Shown: positions 6,884-13,881, numbered from the stretch's first letter. The stretch is 13,881 nucleotides of DNA from JAZDLO01 sp043801935 (GCA_043801935.1 JAZDLO010000201.1:1-13881), one strand, 5' to 3'. Translations and numbers: made by a program. Notes: a model not told the origin generated them from the sequence alone.

Positions 6884-7390
6884 ATGGCCGACCATATCTT
6901 GCTTCTCGCCCAGATCGATGACTGTTCGGGCGAGGTGTTGGGCGAAGCTCTGGAGCAGCTGGCAGCCATCGGGGTTCGCAATGTCCAGCTTCTAAGCTCC
7001 CTCACCAAGAAAGGGCGACCGGGCAATGTCCTTCTGCTTGACCTCGACCGGGACCTGGAACCTCAGGTAGCGCTCTTTCTGGCCGCCGAGCTCGGCGTGT
7101 GGGGATACCATGTGCTCCAGACCAGCCACCAGCACTTTGAGACGTCGCTCGAGGAGCGACAGGTGCATGTGATCTCGGGCGACTCGAGCCGAACGTTCAC
7201 GGTGCGCTGCAAGCTATTCCGCCGGAAGGAAGAGCTTCTGCGGGTCAAGCTAGAGCACGCCGACGCTGTCGAGGTCGTCAGTTTTGTCCGTTCATTGGGC
7301 CGCCATTGTTCACTGGCGGATATACGTGGCCGAATCGAGCAAGAGGTGTGGTCTCAACCCCTCCTGCGAGAGCTCGAGCTGCGAATCTAG
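6884..7390 (+). CDS. Standalone LarC C-terminal-like nickel insertion protein (168 aa)
   Basis: The sequence follows the C-terminal half of LarC (LarC2, formerly part of DUF111). Visible landmarks are QIDDCSGEVLGEALEQL (10-26; the family has IDDM(S/T)GE), LTKKGRPGNVL (40-50; the family has MKKxRPG) and AAELGVWGYHV (67-77; the family has the ExTTLGVR segment). Then come a beta-rich part with VRCKLFRRKEELLRVKLEH and a final helix SLADIRGRIEQEVW. LarC inserts nickel into the pyridinium dithiocarboxylate nucleotide to make the nickel-pincer cofactor of lactate racemase LarA, using CTP. In the usual protein this region is joined to LarC1; here there is no LarC1 in the window, and no LarA, LarB or LarE. 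The ATG at 6884 follows AAGGAAGGT closely. It lies 189 nt after the unknown gene, same strand. Whether it still handles nickel is inference. Confidence 0.75.
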   Translation: MADHILLLAQIDDCSGEVLGEALEQLAAIGVRNVQLLSSLTKKGRPGNVLLLDLDRDLEPQVALFLAAELGVWGYHVLQTSHQHFETSLEERQVHVISGDSSRTFTVRCKLFRRKEELLRVKLEHADAVEVVSFVRSLGRHCSLADIRGRIEQEVWSQPLLRELELRI

Positions 7391-7467
7391 CGCCGGTCGC
7401 CGTGCGTATGGTCGACGATCACGGTGCGGAGCCCGGCGGCGACGCATGAAGGCTCACTCAGCCTCCC

Positions 7468-7623
7468 TCAAATCCGGTTGAGGAACTCGACCAAGGCCTG
7501 GGCCGCGTCTTCTGTCATTTGGGCGTGCACGGGAAGATTAGCAAGTCCCTCCTCGAGCCGTCCGGTCTCACTGGCTCCCGGGCCGGGCACCACTAGACCG
7601 TTCATTCCTGACTGATAATTCAA
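7468..7623 (-). pseudogene. Remnant of an aminotransferase-like gene (C-terminal end only)
   Basis: On the minus strand an open stretch bounded by stop codons encodes about 50 residues, including an ATG at 7605 (45 codons to the TGA at 7468). Its end, LANLPVHAQMTEDAAQALVEFL, resembles the C-terminus of DegT/DnrJ/AHBA-type PLP aminotransferases (the LPVHPxMT(E/D) segment). No catalytic part is present and there is no good ribosome site (AGGA abuts the ATG). It is most simply a leftover gene end. A free-standing small protein is possible but less likely. The rest of the gap 7391-7685 has no clear gene. Confidence 0.35.
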
Positions 7624-7685
7624 GTTTCACTTGGCCTTCTGGTACCCTCGTAAACAGCAAGAGTCCAACCGGCCGGGAGCTTCCT

Positions 7686-8177
7686 TTGGGCATGCGAGCA
7701 GCACGGGAGTCCGATCTCGAGACCATCCTGGAGATCTACAACCATGCGGTGGTCCACACGACATCCACGTTCGACCTGGAACCCCGCTCCCTCGAGGCCC
7801 AGGCGTCCTGGTTCGCCGAGCATGTCGACCCGTTCCCGGTGATCGTCTGGGAGGAAGGCGGCCGGGTCCTCGGATGGGGCTGCATCAGCCCCTACGCTCC
7901 ACGGCCGGCCTACCGATTCGCGGGAGAAGTCTCGGTGTACGTGGAACCGGGCTCCAGACGCCGAGGCCTGGGTGAGGCGCTCGTGCGCGAGCTTGTCGCC
8001 TTGGGGACCGCCGGCGGCTTCCACACTCTGGTGGCGCTCATCACTGAGGAGAACTCGGGCAGCATCCGACTTGCGGAGAGAGCGGGATTTCACCGCACCG
8101 GCAAGCTCGAGGAGGTCGGCCTCAAGTTCGACCGTTGGCTCGACGTGGCTATCTATCAGCGCGCTTGCGGCCCGTGA
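7686..8177 (+). CDS. Phosphinothricin-acetyltransferase-like GNAT protein
   Basis: A 163-residue GNAT enzyme of the PAT/MnaT (YncA) group. The start reads MRAARESDLETILEIYNHAV, the hallmark N-terminus of this group. VSVYVEPGSRRRGLGEALV carries the acetyl-CoA loop RRRGLG, and ALITEENSGSIRLAERAGF is the conserved C-terminal half. Members acetylate amino groups of phosphinothricin, methionine sulfoximine or related amino acids, so detoxification is one possible role; the natural substrate cannot be read from sequence. I chose the TTG at 7686 because GGGAG lies 6 nt upstream; the ATG at 7692 gives the more familiar MRAAR start but is 12 nt from that site. The stop overlaps the GTG start of the P-type ATPase by 4 nt, so the two are translationally coupled. 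Confidence 0.9.
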   Translation: MGMRAARESDLETILEIYNHAVVHTTSTFDLEPRSLEAQASWFAEHVDPFPVIVWEEGGRVLGWGCISPYAPRPAYRFAGEVSVYVEPGSRRRGLGEALVRELVALGTAGGFHTLVALITEENSGSIRLAERAGFHRTGKLEEVGLKFDRWLDVAIYQRACGP

Positions 8178-10690
8178 GCGACCTCTCGCCGTCGAGTGAC
8201 CCTCCGCGGACGAATGACCCCGCGCCGCCGACCGACCCCGCGCCGATGATCGGGCTCACTGGCGATGAAGTCCGCGCCCGCGTCGCGGCCGGCCAGACGA
8301 ACGTCACTCCCCGCCCGGGCGGACGTTCGACGTGGGACATCGTCCGCACCAACGTCTTCACGTGGTTCAACCTCATCCTCGGCGTGCTGTTCGTGTTCAT
8401 GGTGACTTTCGGGTCGTGGCGCGATGCCCTGTTCGGCATCGTCATCGTGGTCAACGCGCTCATCGGTATCGCCCAGGAGATGCGGGCCAAGATCGCCCTC
8501 GACAGACTCTCGCTCCTCACCGCCCCCGCCGCGCGGGTCATCCGGGACGGCGCCGAACGCGAGATCCCGATCGCCGATGTGGTGCTCGACGACGTGCTCC
8601 GGATATCGGCCGGTGATCAGGTGGTGGCCGACGGCGAGGCCCTCGCTTCACAGAGTCTGGAAGTGGACGAGTCCTTGCTGACCGGCGAATCCATGCCCGT
8701 GACCAAGGACGCAGGCGACCGGCTGCTGTCCGGCAGCTTCGTGGTCGCGGGGGGTGGCCTGTTCCGAGCCACTGCCGTGGGCCCTGACGCGTATGCGCAA
8801 CGCGTGGTGGGCGAGGGTAAGCGCTACGTGCGCCTGCAATCCGAACTGGTGAGAGGCATCAACAACATCCTGCGGGTGGTAGGGTCGGCGATCATCCCGG
8901 TCGGAGCGCTCTTGGTGTGGGCGCAGTTCCGCATGGGAGCGAACATGGAGCAGGGGGTGACCAACACGGTGGCAGCTCTGGTGGCGATGGTGCCGCAAGG
9001 ACTGGTGCTGCTGACGAGCATCGCCTTCGCCGTGTCGGCCGTCACGCTGGCCCGGCGGAACGTTCTCACCCGTGAGTTACCCGCCGTGGAAGGTCTGGCC
9101 CGCGTGGACGTGCTCTGCATCGACAAGACCGGCACCATCACCGAGCCCCAACCAGCCTTCGAGCGCTTCGAGCCGCTCGGGGCTGCTGATAGCGCCGACG
9201 AAGCCGGCGACGCGACGGAGGGTGGCGGGGGGGATGGCGAGGACGACATGGTCCCTCTGCACGCTCTCGGGGCGATGGCCGCCGGCGCCTCGGGCCGCAA
9301 TTCCACCCTGGAGGCCCTGGCCGCGTCGCTTCCGGCGCCCCCAGGGTGGACCATCGAGGACGCGGTGCCCTTCTCGTCTGCACGCAAGTGGAGCGCGGCC
9401 CGGTTCACCGATCGCGGCTCCTGGGTGCTCGGCGCCCCGGAGATCGTGGGATCGGCGGCCGAGGGGTCGGCGGCCGTGGGGTCAGCGGCCGCAGATGCGC
9501 GCGCCCGGGCCGGGGGGCTGGCGGTGGAGGGGCTGCGCGTCCTCCTCCTGTCCCGCACGGAAGCGCCGCTGACCGGCGAAGCGTTGCCCCCCGGTCTAGC
9601 GCCGGTGGGATTGGTGATACTGAGCGAGCGGGTACGCTCGGACGCGCCGCAGACCCTGGATTACTTCAGAGAGCAGGGGGTGGAGATCAAAGTCATCTCC
9701 GGCGACAACCCGGCGACGGTGGCGACCATCGCCGCCAAGGCGGGGGTCCCCGGCGCCGACAAAGCGGTGGACTCGCAGACCTTGCCCGAAGGCGAGGAGC
9801 TGGCCGCATTGATGGAGAAGACGACCGTGTTCGGCAGGGTCGATCCCGACCAGAAAGCGGCCATGGTGGAGGCGCTACAGAGCCGGGGGCACGTCGTGGC
9901 CATGACGGGGGACGGTGTCAACGACGTCCTCGCCCTGAAGAAAGCAGATCTGGGTATCGCCATGGGCACCGGCACCGCAGCGGCCCAGGCCGTAGCTCAG
10001 TTGGTGCTCGTGGATTCCCGCTTCTCGACCCTGCCCGGCGTGGTGGCCGAGGGACGGCGGGTGACCGCCAATATCGAGCGCGTGGCCCACTTGTTCACCA
10101 CCAAGACCGTGTGGGCGGCGCTTCTGGCCCTCGCCGTGGCTGCGATCAGCGTGCCCTACCCCCTGCTGCCGCGCCAGCTCACCCTCATGGACACGCTGGC
10201 CATCGGTGTTCCCTCGTTCTTTCTGGCCTTAGCCCCCAACCCCCGCCGCTACGTGGCCGGGTTCGTCCAACGGGTGGCCCGCTTCGTGCTGCCGACCGGC
10301 CTGCTTGCTGCCATCACCGTGCTGTCCTCCTACCTACTGATCAGGAAGGTCGGAGCCTCGGTCGACGAGGCACGCACCATGGAGACGGTCATCTTCTCCA
10401 TCATCGGTCTGCGGGTGATCGCCGCCGTCGAGCGTCCCATCCGCGGGTGGCGGCTCGGACTACTCCTCTCGATGGCCTTCCTGCTCGCGCTGGCGTTCGC
10501 GGTGCCGTTCGCGCGGACTTTCTTCGCCCTCGACTTGCCCGCCTGGCCGGCCGTCGGCGTCACCGCCGGCGCGGGAGTCTTCGCTTGGTTCTTCGTAGGA
10601 CTAGGCTGGCGGATCGGCCGGCGCCTCCCGTTTTGGCGTGACTACGCCGGCCGAGCCGAGAGCGACGTCGACGCCCAGCATCAAGGTTGA
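8174..10690 (+). CDS. CtpE-like P-type cation ATPase
   Basis: An 838-residue P-type ATPase with all core motifs: TGES (170-173, actuator), the M4 segment MVPQGLVLLTSIAFAV, DKTGT (317-321, phosphorylated Asp), a shortened nucleotide-binding domain, and TGDGVND (578-584, P domain). The architecture and segments such as LFGIVIVVNALIGIAQEMRA and FVVAGGGLFRATAVG match actinobacterial CtpE, a calcium transporter; Ca2+ transport is the best guess. In M4 the sequence is PQGL where calcium pumps usually have PEGL; Gln275 replaces the acidic site residue. The nucleotide-binding domain carries a low-complexity acidic stretch (about 340-367) and three tandem (V/E)GSAA units (425-439). The N-terminus is Pro/Asp-rich. 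I chose the GTG at 8174, which overlaps the GNAT stop by 4 nt; an in-frame TTG at 8135 lies inside that gene, and ATG at 8246 would drop the Pro-rich lead. Confidence 0.9.
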   Translation: MSDLSPSSDPPRTNDPAPPTDPAPMIGLTGDEVRARVAAGQTNVTPRPGGRSTWDIVRTNVFTWFNLILGVLFVFMVTFGSWRDALFGIVIVVNALIGIAQEMRAKIALDRLSLLTAPAARVIRDGAEREIPIADVVLDDVLRISAGDQVVADGEALASQSLEVDESLLTGESMPVTKDAGDRLLSGSFVVAGGGLFRATAVGPDAYAQRVVGEGKRYVRLQSELVRGINNILRVVGSAIIPVGALLVWAQFRMGANMEQGVTNTVAALVAMVPQGLVLLTSIAFAVSAVTLARRNVLTRELPAVEGLARVDVLCIDKTGTITEPQPAFERFEPLGAADSADEAGDATEGGGGDGEDDMVPLHALGAMAAGASGRNSTLEALAASLPAPPGWTIEDAVPFSSARKWSAARFTDRGSWVLGAPEIVGSAAEGSAAVGSAAADARARAGGLAVEGLRVLLLSRTEAPLTGEALPPGLAPVGLVILSERVRSDAPQTLDYFREQGVEIKVISGDNPATVATIAAKAGVPGADKAVDSQTLPEGEELAALMEKTTVFGRVDPDQKAAMVEALQSRGHVVAMTGDGVNDVLALKKADLGIAMGTGTAAAQAVAQLVLVDSRFSTLPGVVAEGRRVTANIERVAHLFTTKTVWAALLALAVAAISVPYPLLPRQLTLMDTLAIGVPSFFLALAPNPRRYVAGFVQRVARFVLPTGLLAAITVLSSYLLIRKVGASVDEARTMETVIFSIIGLRVIAAVERPIRGWRLGLLLSMAFLLALAFAVPFARTFFALDLPAWPAVGVTAGAGVFAWFFVGLGWRIGRRLPFWRDYAGRAESDVDAQHQG
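9446..9490 (+). repeat. Three tandem 15-nt units in the P-type ATPase gene
   Basis: Units at 9446-9460, 9461-9475 and 9476-9490 differ at a few bases and encode VGSAA, EGSAA and VGSAA. They follow LGAPEI, the equivalent of the KGAPE nucleotide-binding motif. The 15-nt period keeps the frame, so copy number could vary without breaking the gene. Confidence 0.85.
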
Positions 10691-10756
10691 CGAGCGCGCC
10701 AAAGACGCCGGTACTGCTTGTCCGGCCAGGCCGGGCCGAGGTGTGACTCGGTATGG

Positions 10757-10885
10757 CTAGCGCGGCACCTCGTTCAGCGCAAGGATGTTGCCCTCGCTGT
10801 CTTTGAACCAGGCGCCCCGCCCTCGGCCTTTGCACCGTGACCCATACGCGCTGGTTTGCCGAGAAAGACGGACGGGTAGCCAACC
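10757..10885 (-). pseudogene. Frameshifted remnant of a VOC/glyoxalase-family gene (C-terminal end)
   Basis: Minus-strand codons ending in the TAG at 10757 read GAWFKDSEGNILALNEVPR, the very typical C-terminus of VOC-fold proteins (AWFKDxxGNxLAL). Just upstream, about 10822, the frame changes: the preceding family-like stretch (SFSANQRVWVTVQRPRA) is in another frame, consistent with one extra G in a GGGG run. Nothing of the N-terminal metal-binding half is present. It is therefore a decayed gene end between the P-type ATPase and the transporter genes. The bases 10691-10756 and 10886-10957 hold no other gene that I see. Confidence 0.55.
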
Positions 10886-10957
10886 ATAGAAAACGACAGC
10901 CTTATCCATGCATGGCCCGCGTTGGGGCCGAGGCCGCGCACCAAGGGAGAGGGGCAT

Positions 10958-12520
10958 ATGATGCTATCCCATGTACGATCGGTTCGATTGACGACTCTTG
11001 TCACCATGTTCGCGCTCGCGTGCCTGCTCGTCCTGGCCGCCGCGTTTTTTTTGGCAGGTTGCGGATCGGAAGGTAACGGCGGCATCCTACGGATAGCCAC
11101 GGAGCCGGCCACCAACCGCGATCCCGCCTTCGCCAGCGCCAGAGCGGACATCCTCATCAACCAGCAGGTCTACGATTGGCTGGTCGAGATCGGCCAGAAT
11201 AACGACTTGCTTCCCGGGCTCGCCACCGGCTGGGAATCCGCCGATGGCAAAGTCTGGACCTTCACGCTTCATTCGGACGTCGAGTTCTCCAACGGCACGC
11301 CGTTCACAGCCGACGATGTGGTCTACACCTTCGACCGCCTGCGCGACCCGGAGGTGGGTTCGCCGGGGGTGAGCCTCTACGCCAACGTGATCGCCATCGA
11401 GGCGGTGGATGCCACTCACGTGCGGTTCACTCTCTCCGATGCGAATCCGGAGTTCCCCAGCGCTGTGGCCGATTATCACGCGGCGGTCTTGTCCCGTAGC
11501 GTCGCCGACCCGGCCACGGAGTGGGTGGGTACCGGACCGTTCACGATCACCCTCTACTCGGGAGAGGACCGGGCAGTCCTCGAGAGGAATCCCGGCTACT
11601 GGCGGAAAGACGATCAGGGTCGGGAACTTCCCTACCTTGATGAGATCCAGTTCATCTTCTCTCCCGATGTCGCCGGGCAAGTGGAAGCCCTCCGCGGGGA
11701 CCAGGTCCAGTTCGTGGCCGGCCTTACATCCGAGTTGGTCGACTCCATAGAGGCCGACTCAAAGCTCAAGGTAGTCACGGGGCCGGCGAGCGCGTTCCAC
11801 TATGTCCTCCACATGCGCTCCGACAGTGGTCGTCCCACGGCCGATGCGCAGGTGCGCAAAGCGCTGCAGCTGGGCACCGACCACCAGGGCCTGATCGACC
11901 AGGTGCGACCGGGGCTCGCCGTGGTGGGCAATGGCACCCCAGTGGGTCCTGCGTACGGGGACTATTACCTCGACCAGGCCCCTGTTTACGACCCCGACCA
12001 GGCCAAGCAGCTGCTGACGGACGCGGGATACCCTGATGGTCTTACCATAACGCTCTACGCTCAGCAGGCCCTAGAAGTCCCGGCGATAGCCACCGTGTGG
12101 AAGGAGCAGATGAAAGCCATCGGGGTGACGGTCGACATCCAGACGCTACCCGCCGACGTGTATTACGGGGAAGGTGACACCAGTTGGCTGAAGGTGGACT
12201 TTGGCATAACCGAATGGGGCGCGCGGGCCACTCCCAATACCTACTTCAACGCCGCTTACGTGACCGGCGCCGCCTATAACGAGTCCCATTGGAGCGACCA
12301 GGAGTTCGACGCTCTTACCGCCCAGATCAACAGCGAGCTCGACCGGGCCAAGCGGGCCGAGCTCTATAAGAGGGCCCAGTCGATCATGATCGAGCGAGGA
12401 CCGGTGATCGTGCCGTTCTTCGAGACGGCGGCCGCCGGAGTGAGCGCCGCTGTTGACGGCATCGCGCTGGCGCCCGACTGGTCCCGGACCCTGTTCCTCG
12501 CCGCCCACTACACGAGGTGA
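10958..12520 (+). CDS. Dipeptide/oligopeptide ABC transporter substrate-binding lipoprotein (family 5)
   Basis: A 520-residue family 5 solute-binding protein. The N-terminus has basic residues, a hydrophobic stretch and the lipobox LAGC (Cys35), so it should be lipid-anchored outside the membrane. After that come the standard features: ILRIATEPATNRDPAFAS, LPGLATGWES, WTFTLHSDVEFSNGTPFTADDVVYTFDRL, the lobe-closing segment YWRKDDQG and the C-terminal ERGPVIVPFFET. It delivers peptides or other ligands (nickel complexes, sugars and opines are known in the family) to the permease; the ligand is not readable. The start at 10958 follows AAGGGAG; the ATG at 10961 is equally possible. A run of eight T at 11045-11052 lies in the signal region and could be a slippage spot. 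The stop overlaps the permease start by 4 nt. Confidence 0.93.
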   Translation: MMLSHVRSVRLTTLVTMFALACLLVLAAAFFLAGCGSEGNGGILRIATEPATNRDPAFASARADILINQQVYDWLVEIGQNNDLLPGLATGWESADGKVWTFTLHSDVEFSNGTPFTADDVVYTFDRLRDPEVGSPGVSLYANVIAIEAVDATHVRFTLSDANPEFPSAVADYHAAVLSRSVADPATEWVGTGPFTITLYSGEDRAVLERNPGYWRKDDQGRELPYLDEIQFIFSPDVAGQVEALRGDQVQFVAGLTSELVDSIEADSKLKVVTGPASAFHYVLHMRSDSGRPTADAQVRKALQLGTDHQGLIDQVRPGLAVVGNGTPVGPAYGDYYLDQAPVYDPDQAKQLLTDAGYPDGLTITLYAQQALEVPAIATVWKEQMKAIGVTVDIQTLPADVYYGEGDTSWLKVDFGITEWGARATPNTYFNAAYVTGAAYNESHWSDQEFDALTAQINSELDRAKRAELYKRAQSIMIERGPVIVPFFETAAAGVSAAVDGIALAPDWSRTLFLAAHYTR

Positions 12521-13407
12521 CGGAGAAGGTCGAAGAAAACCCCGTTCCCGCCTCCCGCCGACGCGGAGCCGGTCTCTACTGGCGCCGGCTCCGCGGTCAA
12601 CCGGTCGCCCTGGCCGGGACGGTCGTCTTCGTCCTGTTCCTGCTGATCGCTTTCGTCGGTCCGCTGATCGCCCCCTACGATTTCGCCGGCCAGAACGCCG
12701 CCGAGCGGCTCCAAGGGCCATCGCTCTCGCATCTGATGGGCACCGACAACTTCGGGCGCGACGTCTTCAGCCGGGTTTTGGTAGGCGCGCGAGAGGTCTT
12801 CTGGTTGGGCGGGGCGGGAACTCTGCTCGCGGCGATCATCGGCACCTCCCTGGGTCTGCTGGCCGGATACGTAGGCCGGCTGTGGGATGAAGCCATCATG
12901 CGGGTGCTCGACGTGCTCCTGGCCTTTCCGGCCCTGTTGCTGGCGATGGTACTCCTGGCAACGGTCGGACCCTCGAACCTCAATCTGGTCCTGGTCATCA
13001 CCGTGCTGTACATCCCCATGTTCGCTCGTATCGCCCGCAGCATGGTGCTCGATCTGCGCACCCGGGAATTCGTCGAAGCCGCGCGCCTGCGCGGTGAGTC
13101 GCGCAGCTACATCCTCTTCAGGGAGATGCTGCCCAATGCCGTTCCCCCCTTGTTGGTGGAGGCCTCGATACGGTTCGCCTATTCGATCTTCCTGGTGGCC
13201 TCCTTGGGGTTCTTGGGGCTGGGAGTGCAGCCGCCCTCGCCCGACTGGGGTAGGCAGGTGAACGAGGCCCGCACGTTCTTCGACGCCGCTCCCTGGATGC
13301 TCCTCTTCCCGGCAGCGGCCATCTCGCTGCTGGTGATCGGTACCAGCCTCATGGCCGACGGGCTTCGCCACGTCTTCAGCCCTCCGGGCTCGGCGCGGAG
13401 CCGGTGA
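12517..13407 (+). CDS. DppC/OppC-type ABC transporter permease
   Basis: A 296-residue inner-membrane permease with an N-terminal cytoplasmic segment followed by about six membrane spans (first at about residues 31-52). The conserved HLMGTDNFGRDVFSRVLVGAR of DppC-type subunits is present, as is the EAA loop EFVEAARLRGESRSYILFREMLPN (about 184-207) that contacts the ATPase subunits. Also typical is SLGFLGLGVQPPSPDWG. It forms half of the translocation channel and needs a DppB-type partner, which is not found in this window. The GTG start overlaps the stop of the lipoprotein gene (GTGA), so expression is coupled. The start codon has no strong ribosome site of its own. Confidence 0.92.
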   Translation: MTEKVEENPVPASRRRGAGLYWRRLRGQPVALAGTVVFVLFLLIAFVGPLIAPYDFAGQNAAERLQGPSLSHLMGTDNFGRDVFSRVLVGAREVFWLGGAGTLLAAIIGTSLGLLAGYVGRLWDEAIMRVLDVLLAFPALLLAMVLLATVGPSNLNLVLVITVLYIPMFARIARSMVLDLRTREFVEAARLRGESRSYILFREMLPNAVPPLLVEASIRFAYSIFLVASLGFLGLGVQPPSPDWGRQVNEARTFFDAAPWMLLFPAAAISLLVIGTSLMADGLRHVFSPPGSARSR

Positions 13408-13437
13408 CGTGGAGAGAGCGGGAAAAGCCCGGACGTG

Positions 13438-13881
13438 ATGACGGTGGACGGGGTGAACGCATTCCAGATCGACCGCCTCTCCGTCGTCTACCATACGGAA
13501 GAGGGCGATCTGCCGGCGGTGCGCGATGTGAGCCTGACTCTCGCCTCGCGAGAGTCCCTGGGTCTAGTGGGCGAATCGGGCTCCGGCAAGACCACCCTCG
13601 CGCTGGGGGCGATCGGTTACCTCCCAGCCAACGGCAGAGTGACGAACGGGGCGGCCCGGCTCCACGGCACGGAGTTACTCACGCTCCCTCGCCGAGAGAT
13701 ACGGCGGGTGTGGGGGTCGAGGATCGGTCTGGTCAGCCAGAACCCCCAGGGGGCGTTGAATCCCACCTTGACCATCGGGCGACAGCTGGACGAGATGGGT
13801 CGGCTCCATCTGGGCCTCGGTCGGCGTGCGGCCCGGGATCTGACCCTCGGCATGCTCCGGCGCGTGGACATGCCCGATCCC
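13438..13881 (+). CDS. DppD/OppD-type ABC transporter ATPase, 3' truncated
   Basis: The frame is open to the last base (148 codons), so the C-terminus lies outside. It begins FQIDRLSVVYHTEEGDLPAV, then the Walker A motif GESGSGKTT (13570-13596) and the Q-loop SQNPQGALNP (Gln codon 13738-13740), both typical of peptide/nickel-type ABC ATPases. The signature motif and Walker B lie beyond the window. It powers the transporter with the permease and lipoprotein genes just upstream; a second ATPase subunit of the F type would be expected next. The ATG at 13438 lies 30 nt after the permease stop; the adjacent GTG at 13435 is an alternative, and neither has a strong ribosome site. Confidence 0.93.
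   Translation, partial: MTVDGVNAFQIDRLSVVYHTEEGDLPAVRDVSLTLASRESLGLVGESGSGKTTLALGAIGYLPANGRVTNGAARLHGTELLTLPRREIRRVWGSRIGLVSQNPQGALNPTLTIGRQLDEMGRLHLGLGRRAARDLTLGMLRRVDMPDP

Noticed and set aside
5909..6895. Long open frame (328 codons) on the minus strand opposite the 597-residue gene
   Set aside because: It lies wholly against a gene with a strong ribosome site and coherent protein sequence, and its own product shows no domain pattern; it follows from GC-rich codon bias.
7614..7619. GATAAT as a -10 promoter element before the GNAT gene
   Set aside because: No matching -35 sequence at proper distance; a single six-base match is weak evidence.
9346..10641. 431-codon open frame in another plus frame inside the CtpE-like ATPase gene
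   Set aside because: The product is an Arg/Gly-rich shadow sequence, while the ATPase frame has all P-type motifs.
10722..10734. CCGGCC-A-GGCCGG palindrome after the CtpE-like gene as a terminator
   Set aside because: The centre is too small for a stable full stem and no T-run follows; such GC palindromes are expected by chance here.
12508..13494. 328-codon minus-strand open frame across the permease gene
   Set aside because: Its product is Gln/Glu/His-rich without family likeness, and the permease frame on the plus strand is unmistakable.
1..13881. CRISPR arrays, tRNA or rRNA genes, insertion sequences
   Set aside because: No regularly spaced repeats, no cloverleaf or rRNA-like stretch, and no transposase reading frame were seen.

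Overview
This is a GC-rich bacterial window, densely coding, with many GTG/TTG starts and 4-nt stop/start overlaps. The small iron-sulfur proteins, FMN-binding split-barrel proteins and a nickel-insertion protein suggest an anaerobe. The large CtpE-like P-type ATPase suggests an affinity to Actinobacteriota. No rRNA, tRNA or phylogenetic marker is present, so the taxonomy is inference.

Layout. (1) 2-1150 (+): the C-terminal part of a type IIA calcium-type P-type ATPase, cut by the window edge. (2) 1176-4530 (-): six genes read leftwards. In transcription order they are two FMN-type split-barrel proteins (one unusually rich in cysteine), a 2x[4Fe-4S] ferredoxin, a DUF2267-like protein, a GNAT acetyltransferase with an extra C-terminal helical tail, and a small RLI-like ferredoxin overlapping the end of the GNAT gene. 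GC-rich hairpins at 2701-2719 and 3562-3579 may divide this set into transcripts. (3) 4531-4900: a divergent control region. (4) 4901-7390 (+): a 597-residue protein I do not recognise, followed by a standalone protein resembling the C-terminal half of the nickel-pincer cofactor protein LarC. (5) 7468-7623 (-): a short remnant resembling an aminotransferase C-terminus. (6) 7686-10690 (+): a phosphinothricin-acetyltransferase-like GNAT overlapping a CtpE-like P-type ATPase by 4 nt. (7) 10757-10885 (-): a frameshifted remnant of a VOC/glyoxalase gene. (8) 10958-13881 (+): a family 5 dipeptide/oligopeptide ABC transporter (lipoprotein, DppC-type permease, DppD-type ATPase running off the window), with no DppB-type permease between the first two genes.

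The best candidate for something undescribed is region 4: an unknown 597-residue protein next to a nickel-insertion protein lacking its usual partner half, facing a redox gene set across a shared control region. That the unknown protein is a nickel or nickel-pincer enzyme is a hypothesis from neighbourhood alone. The other regions are accessory transport and acetyltransferase genes with visible signs of gene decay between them.
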